In this document: positions 55,118-64,000 of the stretch, one piece after another
Layout of the letters: each line of letters opens with the position of its first letter
Position numbering within the stretch: the stretch's first letter is position 1
Assembly: GCA_000729835.1 (NCBI GenBank)
Contig: JFHB01000039.1
Coordinates: forward strand, 124,001 to 188,000
Reading direction: 5' to 3'
DNA from: Atkinsonella hypoxylon
Lineage: Eukaryota; Ascomycota; Sordariomycetes; Hypocreales; Clavicipitaceae
DNA length: 64,000 nucleotides
Notes under the pieces: model-generated
The model's database searches: none
What the model saw: the letters and a program-made list of their open reading frames with translations, nothing else
What the model was told of the DNA's origin: nothing
Translations under genes and position numbers: made by a program

Positions 55118-56865
55118 TCATCTAATGTCGAGCTGGAAAGGCTTGAATCTGCCGCCGATGGTTGCACAGCGTGGACACTTCCTTCGCGCTCCATGTTCTG
55201 CCATGAGCACTTCCACACATGTCGAGCATAAGCCACAAATGCATTCGGTGCAGGCATAAGAATTCTTGAGGAGAGAAATGTTCTGGCAGGCCGCGCAATA
55301 TATCTGCGTGTTCTGCGATGAATAGCTTGGGGAAGAGTCTGCAAGACCCCGAGATCCAATGTGAAAGTTCTCTCCACTCCCGCCGCTCTCAACAGACGGA
55401 AACGGGTCAATCCCGTCCTGATTGTAAGAAGGTGGTGTGAGAGCTTGCTGGAGAGGAGATGCTTGATAGCCTCCAGGCTGAAATTGCTGGTGCGAGAATG
55501 GCGGCAGCGAGGCTCGATGGACTGAAATCGGCGATCGCGGTACCTACCAAGTGTCAGTTCATTCATTTATTTCAAACCACGTCTGACACTGATCCATGAC
55601 CAAGGAGGAGAGTCGCCTCTTACCGGAGTCCGATCCTCGTCCACGTCACCTGCGGCAGATGCAGCTTGGTCAGCCGCGTCAATCAAGTCCTCCCATCGTT
55701 TGCCGTAATCCGCAGACGGTTCTGCTGATAGTGCTTTGCGATCATTGCTTGGCCTGAATCTATCTTCGTTTTGAATGCGACGAAGCCAATCCGCAGCAGA
55801 TCCCCGTGAACCCTGCTTCTTATGACCCGTCTCACGACCACGTTTGGTTATCGATGGCTTCCGTGGTCGGTTAGGACCCATTGGTCGCTGAAGAGGCGGT
55901 AATGTCGACGAGCGGCCTGGGGGAGAATCGACCAACAAGGACGGCAGGGTCTCGCGTTGTCGATCAACATTGGACGTGTACGGGTCACTTGTGATATCAT
56001 GGTTGTCGAGATGCAAGGGCGGTAGTTCGATAGAAGTTCGCGGAACGCGGCGACCCTCGGAGTCTGAGCAGTAACCCTTCAACACAAGAGTGAGACGCCG
56101 GAATGTTAGTTTTATCGATAATGACGATAACGCAGGTAGGCGGGGTAATGGCTGTTTGGTGACTTACACCATCCATCCCCATGTCTCGTTCCGATTTCAC
56201 GGCATGAAGTTCGGCCAGGGCTGCTGCTGCACCCGCCACTCTAAGGACAGAATTCCGACCACTTGTGGTATATTCATCGCTGTGACGGGGCGTGCCCGGG
56301 TTGCTAGACCCATCGCGATAGTGGTTCTTCCTGTCGTGGGTTTCTGCATCACGATCATTAGCTTCGCTCAATAGCTCTGTTGCAGGGACTCTCTATCACG
56401 ACGGGAATACGGACCGTGGCCAATTGAGGATGGCGCTTGTTCAATTCGTCGTTCCTGAGGAGGCGAGTTAATCATAAGCAAGAAGCTCTCCTCGGTCGCA
56501 GGTAACTTGGGGATGTAGTGCTCTGGGTGGGCTCGACGAATATGCTCCTGCATGGAGCGATACCGTTTCTCCTGATTTGTGCAAGCCATGTTAGACTCGA
56601 GTTAGGAACAGGCAGGCGATGTGAGGCTGATTGAATGCCATGGTGGGACCGTTTGCACCAAATCGCAACCTCGGCACGATTTTCCGCGAGATAAGAGTGG
56701 ACAGCATACAAGGCCAATAAGGATGGAACTTACACCGGTGCATCGCTTACGACAACTAGAACCATCTTGGTTTCGGAGAGGACAGATCACCTCATTATTG
56801 GCGTCCGTGATTGAAAAGGAAGAGGTCAAAGACGTGCGCGGCGGCATCTTGGTTAACCCCACCAT
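55118..56865 (-). CDS. Conserved fungal protein with N- and C-terminal zinc-binding modules
   Basis: Function is unknown. I read five exons: 56865..56734, 56571..56415, 56343..56168, 56076..55624 and 55543..55118, giving 447 aa with every junction in frame. The start could instead be 56847 (MPPRTS). An N-terminal C2H2-like module spans exons 1-2: CPLRNQDGSSCRKRCTG then EKRYRSMQEHIRRAHPEHY, followed by IPKLPATEESFLLMINSPP. The middle is Ser/Pro/Arg-rich with GSSNPGTPRHSDEY and an Ala helix (VAGAAAALAELHAVK). The C-terminus is RING-like: YCAAC, YACTEC, GLCSTC and KCPRC. The second intron needs a less common GTCCGT donor, but it has a GCTAAT branch site and GATGCAG acceptor. A role in nucleic acid or ubiquitin chemistry is only a guess. 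Confidence 0.75.
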
Positions 56866-57709
56866 ACGCCAAGGTTGATTGATGAGGAGAGACCAGGATA
56901 ATGGATGAAATAAAACAAGATAAAGTCAAACGAGAAAGGGGGGGGGAGGGAAGGAGTCGATTGAGCAAGTCAATTTTCCAATTGAGCAGAAAAAAGCTAG
57001 TTGAAGGCTTGGTGCCGCAGGGCGATAAAATGCGAGAGAGATTGAGCCGAGGTTCTCTATGATGACGGCAGTGAAATGTTGTAAGGATGCATACAGTACG
57101 TCCGCGAGGATCGTGGGGCAAAAGCTCGAACAGGGGAGATACAAGTCCAGCGGCGGCGTGTACTCGGAAAGGTGTGAAAGACGTGATTAGAGGTTGTAAT
57201 GGAGTACATCAAACATCCGCAAGAAACATATCAAGATACGAACAGTTGGTTTCGGGCCAGTAGCATTCGGTCAGGCAAAGCTAAGCCATGTCGATAAGGG
57301 TAGCGTCCTATGTGCGTGACAATATGGAATGCACGAATACCAAGTTCGAGCGTCGCATGTAAAATGAAGTGGAAAGCTACCAAAGAAAGCAGTAGAAAAG
57401 ATTCCTTGAGGCGAAACCAACAAGGAGGCAATTAAGCTCTAAGTCGCAGAGGCTCGAAGCTGTCGCTGCAGAGTTTCAGTGGCTAGACAGGTGTCGGTAA
57501 TGCAGCTTCGAATTAAGTCGGGCCAGAAAAGCAAAGCTGGCAGAAATAGCAGGTTGTTGCAGGGTGCGGGACACAAGTCCTTGGGGATTCAGGCAAGGAG
57601 GCCCTGGCAGTTTAAGAGAGGCAGTAAAAATCGAGATGGAGGGGTGGAAGAGAGTAAGTGTTGAGAAAGTGGAAGTGGAAGTGGAAGCAATATTAGCAAG
57701 CAGCTGAAG

Positions 57710-57812
57710 ATGGGATGGGGTTGGGGATGGGATGGATGGGATAGATGGGATAGATGGGATAGATGGGATGGATGGGATGGATGGGATGGATGGGATGGGA
57801 TGAGATAGGATG
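57710..57812. repeat. GGGAT/GGATGGGATA-type tandem repeat
   Basis: About 100 bp consist of GGGATGG, GGGATAGAT and related 5 or 10 bp units. The central part has a 10 bp period (GGGATAGATG), with regular G-triplets on the + strand. Confidence 0.85.
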
Positions 57813-57874
57813 AGCTGGGGGTGTGGGTGGGGGAGGAGGGGAGGAGGGGAGACGAGAAACGACAAGCCAGCTCG

Positions 57875-57906
57875 CCAGCGTCCAGCGTCCAGCGTCCAGC
57901 GTCCAG
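57875..57906. repeat. 7-bp tandem repeat, CCAGCGT x4
   Basis: Four perfect copies of CCAGCGT are followed by CCAG. Confidence 0.92.
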
Positions 57907-58634
57907 TTGTCAGGCAAAGAGGAATGTGGGCGCCCAGTACTTGAGTGGATAATTGAACTACCTCAGATGGTCTGCAGGACAGCTACAGAGCACCTGACAC
58001 AGAAGTACAGGGGATAGAAGAATGTGGCAAAAGGTACGATGGGGCCGGTCGCGCGCGGGATGGTTTGGATTAAAGAACAAGTAACCTGCCTTCCTAGGTA
58101 AGTACCTGAAAACCTAGGGTAGCGTAATTACTGGCTCTTGATTTGATAGACCTACAGACCACAGGTAGGTACCTGGGCACCTAGCTCCCTAAGGTAAGGA
58201 GGTAGCTAGAAGCAAGAAGCACCAGAGGCGGGAGGGAGAAGTTGGGGTACAGTTAAAATTACATGCTAGTAGACTTGGCTTGATGATTGCGAATGCGTCC
58301 ATGCTAGTAAAGCCCCATGCGGCGAAGATGCTGTAGGAACAGACTCGAGGACAATTGACAATTGGGAAGGACGCCGATGCCCGTGACCAGATATCTGACC
58401 CAGACCAGGCACCTAGGTAGGCAGCGTTCGAAATGTTTTTCAGCTAACTAGTGCCCTAATGTCTCGAGAGCGACCCTGCCCAGACCCAACTGTCGCCGGC
58501 GGGAGCCAATGGGAAGCTCCATTCGCCAGCCAGCTCCATCCGGCCTGTCCAGCGCCTCAGCCAGCAGGAGCTGTAATATACATAGCCATGGAAGTCTACT
58601 GGAAGTGGAAATGGAAGTGGAGGGCGCTGGGAGA

Positions 58635-58662
58635 GGTGTGAGGTGTGAGGTGTGAGGTGTGA
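58635..58662. repeat. 7-bp tandem repeat, GGTGTGA x4
   Basis: Four perfect adjacent copies of GGTGTGA, close to another 7 bp x4 array at 57875. Confidence 0.92.
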
Positions 58663-58932
58663 GAGCATCAGTTGGTCAGTCAGACCGAAGTGACGGTTTG
58701 CTTGAATCTACCAAGTACCTGACTACCTACTATGTGAGCACGCGAAATTGGTAATTGTTTAAATAAACACTCAGTTCGTCCGCACAGCACCCCATTCAAT
58801 GCATACGCAGAAGCGATGCGCAGAGCTGCAAGCCTGATAAGTTACAGGGTTGTGTGCCGACGTCCTCTGGATGTCGAGTCAAGCATGAAACGACGAAGCT
58901 CTGGGGGAGCTCTTCCTCAGAAGCACTGGAAA

Positions 58933-58980
58933 GCTGGAAAGCTGGAAAGCTGGAAAGCTGGAAAGCTGGAAAGGTGGAAA
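58933..58980. repeat. 8-bp tandem repeat, GCTGGAAA x5 plus GGTGGAAA
   Basis: Five perfect GCTGGAAA units are followed by one GGTGGAAA and a partial GGTGG. The array runs exactly in register. Confidence 0.92.
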
Positions 58981-61900
58981 GGTGGTCACGGCGTCCGCCG
59001 AGGCGTCAGGCGCGCAAATGGCAGCGGCGACAGCGCTGCTTCAGGTCAAAATCCGTCGTCGACTCAGGCCGCCTCGATCCTCTCCTCCCTTTGTTCGGAT
59101 CACGTAGACTGACGACTGACTCGGATTCGCTGCGCGTGGCGGGGTCCTGACGCAGGAAGGAAAGGCTAGTCGAGCCTTTTCACCCCTTGTGCTCGCCGAA
59201 AGCGATTCTGCCTTTGCCTTTTCCCAACTCTGCTCCAACATGGCCTTGCCTATCCCGTCGACGTCGACGGAGCCCGGAGCATGCCATCCTCGGCAAGAAG
59301 ATACAACGTAATTCTCCGGTAGTCTGTACAGCTGCAATGATTGAGGCAGCCTGATTCAAGCGCCTGAAGCAAAAAAAAAAAAAAAAAAACTTAGGTCTAC
59401 CTAAGGTGAGTAGCACCGGGCCGGAAAAGACTAAGTACACTTTCGTATCGACCCATTTTTCTTGACCTTGAGCGACTTCTCCAGCTTTTGGCATCTGCGA
59501 GGGTCTAGGCGGGGCTCCGAGACGTGTGACGTAGCTCTTTACTTTAAGTCTTTGTAGCTTGGATATGTCGTGCCCGTATCTAACCTCCATCGCCCGCTAA
59601 TCCGATCCCTGGAGACACTGACGAGCTTGCCATCCATTGCATGACAGCTTGTACTCCTTGTGTAGAGTTCTATCCCTGTTTCGGTACTGTCATACAAGAG
59701 CCTTTAGCTTTACAAATGTCACCAAGAACCTGGCTGGCGCGCGATGTTAGGTAGTTACCTACTTGATAGGTGCAGTGCAGTCCTGCAGCCATGTCATTCG
59801 TACTGTCGACGGTCCAGCTCACAGACAATTCAAAGAACGAAACAGCAGCGACGACGAGATAATTGATACCACGCCAAATAGCTATAGAACGAGCCCACAA
59901 ACCAGGGTTTCAAAGCTGTGACCGCACCAAGAATACCTTTTTTTTTTTCTGTTTTCCTTTCATATGCAGCCATCTGATGCTTACAAGCTTCGTATTCATC
60001 TAGTCTGCTGCGGCTTGAAGGCCAAAAAAGTGGAGATGCCTGTTCTGACCAAAGCAACCAGCAGGTCCGACAGCTTCAACCGCCACGGCCCACCAAATGT
60101 ACTGTAGCTTCAGCCTCACTCACTATCTATTCGGCTTGGCCAAGCTTGCACAACTTCTGCCTCTTGGTGTGCTCATATTTCAAGCAGATTTTGTTTTACG
60201 CTCCCATTTCTCGACTCGACTTCTGGACGGTCAAATCACATGACGGGTCCCAAGGGAAATATGTCCCTCCCCCTTTCCTCAAACCGAGGCTGCTCAAGGA
60301 CGGAACAGTGCTAGTCGCTCATGTCATGTCAGCAGTAATTGCCTTCAGTCCTGCCCCCGGCTATATCCTTTCGGCAGAGTCAATAAGGGAGCATGCTGTG
60401 ACGAGAAGCAGTAGCATTGCCATCTCCTATCCCCATTGGAGACAATTACAGCTACTGGCTCCTAGGTAATTTGCACCCTTGCCACTTGGTGAAGATCTCG
60501 CGTTTGCCAACATCGTCAAGGGCTGACAGATTAACTGGGACATGGCCCGTCCACCCACAGCTGAACAGCGACGCGATGGTTCCGGCAATTTGTCTGCCGC
60601 ATATTAACCTGCCCATTCGCCAAACCAGGCCGCTCTCGAATCCTGACTCCTTGACCATCATTGGTTACGACGCACGTATTTGAAGCCCTGCCCTTGAAAG
60701 AATTACATCGCTAGAGAATTGGAGGCTCCAGAGTGCTGTATACATCCTTCTATCTTTAATTGCAAGCTTCAGCCTTGGGGGCTTTGATTCAATCCATGCG
60801 TTGATAGCTGCTGGGCTGGGTGCAATGTATGTCCTGATTAAGCTGTCGCCCCCTTGCCAATGCCCCACCGCCCCTACGGAGGGAAAAGGTGGTGCACAAT
60901 CCTGCACTGCTGACATCACTCCATGCACCCACCTGACAGGTCCCGCCCGCTCGCCCGCCTTGGATTAGCCAATTATCTGAACAGACACTTTTTCCTTGTG
61001 GCATTCTCACCATCGACCGCGTCAAATCGCAGGGCCGTTGACTTCCGTGACTCTCTTCGAGGCCCTCAAGTTTATAGTTAGAGTCAGGACGTGCTGAAGT
61101 CTGCAAGGCAGAGTGAGAGGCGTGTTCAGACTCGCTCTGCTTTTTGCATGTCGAATTGCATTCATATCGATGGTCATGTTGTGAGATTCTCTAAATGTCG
61201 GTGCTTTCTGTTCGTGCGAGCTTCAGGAGCCTAGCGATAAGCCCAGCTTTATCTGAATTGCCAGGCGGTGATCCCACGTGTGTTGCCTGGAGGCTCCAAC
61301 CTCAGCCGATGGTACCTGCCCCGCCAGATCAAGTGGAGCGAGCTTCTCTGGCAGGTGGATTGCTGTGCTCCGTACTCCGTACCACCCATCATCTTTTCAC
61401 AGTACGCCTGCATTGCAGCATCGCATGCCTCGTGGCGAGGAGTCCTCCGCAGCGGCAGTGACAGTGGTTGTTGTTAAAGGATCATCAAGAGGAGAACAAC
61501 GAATCCACGTATACGAAGAAGTGGCCAGAGCCCTTTTTCTCCTGTATACAGTTTGCGAGACGGCTAACACATTGCTTACACGTGCGAATTGCAACGTTGT
61601 AAGGGGGTAAGCAGCCATTTCCTCTGCCCCAGCCTGATAACTAATATCTGAATTGCAACTGCAGTTTTACGAGGACGCGACATCTTCCGTTGCCACGTTG
61701 AGTGCTTATTGTCACTCGTTTTTGGCTGCCATGCAAAGACAAGAGAGTGCTGTCTTGGACGACCATGCCTAAGCCTCTGAGGAAGGAGGAAGGCTTGAGC
61801 TAGACCTAGCTCCTCCGCTGACTGGTATGTGGTGCTAACCAAGCTGGTATTGACATGTTTTTCCGTTTCTCCGACATCGAGAATCTGGAGAAATACGTAT

Positions 61901-62240
61901 CGGACCACCTTTATCACGAGCAGGTCTCTTCGTCAATCCGCATCAACTCGATTACCACCATTCCTTGCAGACGCTACTACTTGGATGGAGTCGTCTCTGC
62001 AGCAAATAATCATCCAGCACAAAGTATGGGGGAAAGGGCGAACTGAGACACGGCGGTTAAGGGCTGGTATGTGTCTTATTAGCAACCTTCATTTCGGTGC
62101 TCAATGTAAACACAACGGCAGAATAAGCTCCGTTAACATGTTCACAGTGTCTAGGACCCAACTTGATACCTCTTCTTTTCATTAAGTGATTGCCCCATCA
62201 AGAGCTATCAGGACATGAGTCTTTGTAAACGACCTCGGCC

Positions 62241-63461
62241 ATGGCTCTTACCATCAAACAGCTCAATGGCGATGCTTCGTTTCTACTCACGTTTGAGCCA
62301 ATAGGGCTGAACTTGTCCGATGGAGCACATTCCAATGAGTCGTTTCGAATCTTACTCGATCCTTGTCTGGCAACTCCAGCTTCCCTACAGTCCTCTTGTT
62401 ATTCTTATGCTCAGGCTCGAAGGACATGCTTATCTCCGCAAGACGTACCGGAGCCCGATTTGATCATCATCAGCAACAGTCGCAATGACCACTGCGATGA
62501 AGCTACATTGCGGCAATTCGCACGACGCGGCGCTAAACCCCTTATACTTGCCGAGCCTGCCGCAGCCAAGCTGATCCGAAGTTGGCGATGCTTCGAAGAA
62601 GGGAGAGTGATCAAGCTCCATCGATGGAAAGACCCTCGAAAGACTAGTCGAAGCACCGTGATAAGGATGCCGATCGCCCCGAGAGTGGTTGGAGGAGATG
62701 AGGGCCGAGTAACAGTTGCATTCATTGCCCAGACACAAGAAAGAAAGGGCCTGCATTCAGCAGTAGGAATCACATATCAACCACCCTCGTCAGCACGGTC
62801 TATTTCCACCAGACCAATGAGCACCTTGATCACCTCGCTCTCAAGTGCAGCAAAAGGAGGCGACTATGCTCAACTTGCCATGCTTGAATCTCCTGCGTCT
62901 CCACGACCTCTTTCTTCCTTACCACCTACTCCGCCGACGACGCCTGTCTCCCGATCTATTCGGACAACACGGTCTATGGCGTCCCTTTCTCCTCATGCCA
63001 AAGATCGTTGTGTTTCGCTCATCTTCTCTCCTCACGGCATATCGTATCATGATATTGAAGCATACGCCACCTCTAACCTGCTAGCAGAAGCAGCACTCCC
63101 ACTCACCGTCCTGTTGCACAGCTTCGATACAGTTTCAAAGCCTTGGTGGCTGGGACGTAATCTAGTCAGCGGCTTCGATGACGGTCAGGAAATTGTCGCC
63201 AAGCTGGGCGCGAGGGTCTGGATTCGGGCTTGCGATGAAGACAAGAGCTTGAACGGTTTGACAAAGAGATTTACCCGTCGCAAAAGACACACCCGAGACG
63301 AAGTGCGGGAACAAGTGATTGGAGCGTTCGAGAAGTTCGAGGCAAACCCTACATCTGGATCTAAACGGAGCAAGAAGGTCGAGAGACCTACAGAAGTCCT
63401 CGCATTAAATGTCGACGAGGACGTGACAGTGACCAGCGAGGGTATATGGCCAGCGGTTTGA
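62241..63461 (+). CDS. Metallo-beta-lactamase-fold protein, fungal type
   Basis: An intronless 406-codon gene. The N-terminus (LTIKQLNGDASFLLTFEP, FRILLDPCL) has the beta-strand opening of UlaG/MBL-fold hydrolases, and LIIISNSRNDHCDEATLRQF aligns with the metal-binding motif. The usual HxHxDH is degenerate here: S-R-N-D-H-C-D-E, with the first two His absent. Some fungal members of this family show a comparable SDHCH form, as far as I recall. Residues about 180-250 are a Ser/Pro/Thr-rich insert (SLPPTPPTTPVSRS), and the C-terminal tail is basic (GLTKRFTRRKRH, SGSKRSKKVERP). The substrate is unknown and activity is uncertain. Confidence 0.8.
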   Translation: MALTIKQLNGDASFLLTFEPIGLNLSDGAHSNESFRILLDPCLATPASLQSSCYSYAQARRTCLSPQDVPEPDLIIISNSRNDHCDEATLRQFARRGAKPLILAEPAAAKLIRSWRCFEEGRVIKLHRWKDPRKTSRSTVIRMPIAPRVVGGDEGRVTVAFIAQTQERKGLHSAVGITYQPPSSARSISTRPMSTLITSLSSAAKGGDYAQLAMLESPASPRPLSSLPPTPPTTPVSRSIRTTRSMASLSPHAKDRCVSLIFSPHGISYHDIEAYATSNLLAEAALPLTVLLHSFDTVSKPWWLGRNLVSGFDDGQEIVAKLGARVWIRACDEDKSLNGLTKRFTRRKRHTRDEVREQVIGAFEKFEANPTSGSKRSKKVERPTEVLALNVDEDVTVTSEGIWPAV

Positions 63462-63953
63462 CCTTCTCAAACTGAACTGACGCGCTTGAGCATCCGCCAT
63501 GTACCAAGTGGCGGGACAGATCGTGTCGGCGACTAAGTCGACCTAAAGACTGAACCGATTCCGACCTGTGCGGTGACAGTAGTCTAAGCTTACTGACTTG
63601 ACTCTTTCCTATCCGTTTTGTTCATGTCCAGGACAAACTTTTAGCCGAAGGATGTTTTGTTACTTTCCAACCTTTTTTCTTGGTATTCTTTATGAAGCTT
63701 TACGCATAGCCTTGAATTTCGTAACATTATGTGCTTACTAGAAAAGCATAATCCTAGTTTAAATGGTTCTCCAAACACAACAACCTACCATGCCCCGCCA
63801 CATCACATTTCTGCTAAGTCTCTGAGATCAGTTTCGTACAAGAGAGGATACCATGATGCTGATGTCGACACTAATCTCCCTATGGCTATTGATCAAACTT
63901 GATCCGTCACCAAATTTCAACCATTTTGCAATAAGCTTGTTCCTTGCAAGTTC
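63462..63953. other. Intergenic region downstream of the MBL-fold gene
   Basis: About 490 bp with no coding signal; probably the 3' UTR of the MBL-fold gene and possibly of a converging neighbour. Confidence 0.45.
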
Positions 63954-64000
63954 TTATTTGAGTTGCTTCAAAATCTCACTGAGGAAATCCTCGAAGCTCA
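63954..64000 (-). CDS. Possible C-terminal tail of a gene entering from the right edge
   Basis: On the minus strand the last bases read SFEDFLSEILKQLK then TAA (63956..63954). This is an amphipathic, protein-like end without a stop up to the edge. With only 14 codons visible it is weak evidence. Confidence 0.3.
   Translation of the reverse strand, partial: SFEDFLSEILKQLK

Larger units (their letters stand above)
56866..62240. other. Gene-free block of 5.4 kb rich in short tandem repeats
   Basis: No gene is supported. It holds several tandem repeats (57710-57812, 57875-57906, 58635-58662, 58933-58980), many TACCT/AGGTA words (58090-58215, 58411, 59390, 59750), an A18 tract near 59372 and one TACTCCGTA (61373). 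The part just before 62241 is the upstream region of the metallo-beta-lactamase-fold gene. Confidence 0.55.

Noticed and set aside
54627..55121. 164-codon - frame after the zinc-protein gene
   Set aside because: It is dominated by Phe/Ser/Leu from a polypurine stretch and lies in the 3' UTR.
56344..56414. Frameshift or pseudogene in the zinc-protein gene
   Set aside because: A 71 nt intron with branch site GCTAAT and acceptor GCAG restores the frame exactly, so a mutation need not be invoked.
61829..62185. Overlapping + frames just before the MBL-fold gene
   Set aside because: Two frames compete, neither has motifs, and both fall in the expected 5' region of the next gene.

Overview
The window is nuclear DNA of a filamentous ascomycete, most likely a Sordariomycete. 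The genes have short introns of 57-160 nt, with GT..AG ends and CTAAC/CTAAT-type branch sites. Many proteins have recognisable Pezizomycotina forms: SEC10, NUS1, an AlkB-type dioxygenase, TRM5, a Reg1-like regulator, DSS1/CYT-4, a BtgE-like GH17 glucanase, VPS71, PDI, a sedolisin, cytochrome c peroxidase and a Tls1/C9orf78 homologue. There are no operons, CRISPR arrays, rRNA genes or convincing tRNA genes. I cannot name the species.

Layout. 1-8 kb is gene-dense: SEC10 (-, runs off the left edge), NUS1 (+), an AlkB-like gene (-) and TRM5 (+). SEC10/NUS1 and AlkB/TRM5 are divergent pairs; NUS1/AlkB are convergent. 7.9-15.2 kb is gene-free. 15.2-22 kb holds the Reg1-like gene (+) and DSS1/CYT-4 (-). 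22-26.4 kb is an AT-rich, gene-free stretch that ends in a tiny transposon-like hairpin next to the GH17 gene (+, 26.4-28.0 kb). A WD40 gene (-) lies at 31.4-33.7 kb, then 6.3 kb without genes. 40-44 kb holds VPS71 (-), a small mitochondrial membrane protein (+) and PDI (-). 45-49 kb holds a broken old-yellow-enzyme pseudogene (-) and a sedolisin (-). 50.7-56.9 kb holds CCP1 (-), tls1 (+) and a zinc-binding protein of unknown role (-). After 5.4 kb without genes comes a metallo-beta-lactamase-fold gene (+). A possible gene tail (-) touches the right edge.

The genes are mostly unrelated housekeeping functions: exocytosis, dolichol synthesis, tRNA modification, mitochondrial RNA turnover, ER folding, peroxide removal, chromatin and splicing. 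The only pair with possibly related chemistry is AlkB/TRM5, which share a 509 bp intergenic promoter. I found no clear new multi-gene system.

The least explained signals are non-coding. A 9-mer, TACGGAGTA, occurs ten times where about 0.5 is expected, and every copy is in one of the five long gene-free blocks. A 55 bp hairpin with perfect 12 bp inverted ends and a perfect 8 bp target duplication lies at 25914-25984. The old-yellow-enzyme pseudogene carries two separate 4 bp tandem duplications. Splice sites and start codons were read by eye and checked only by reading-frame arithmetic.
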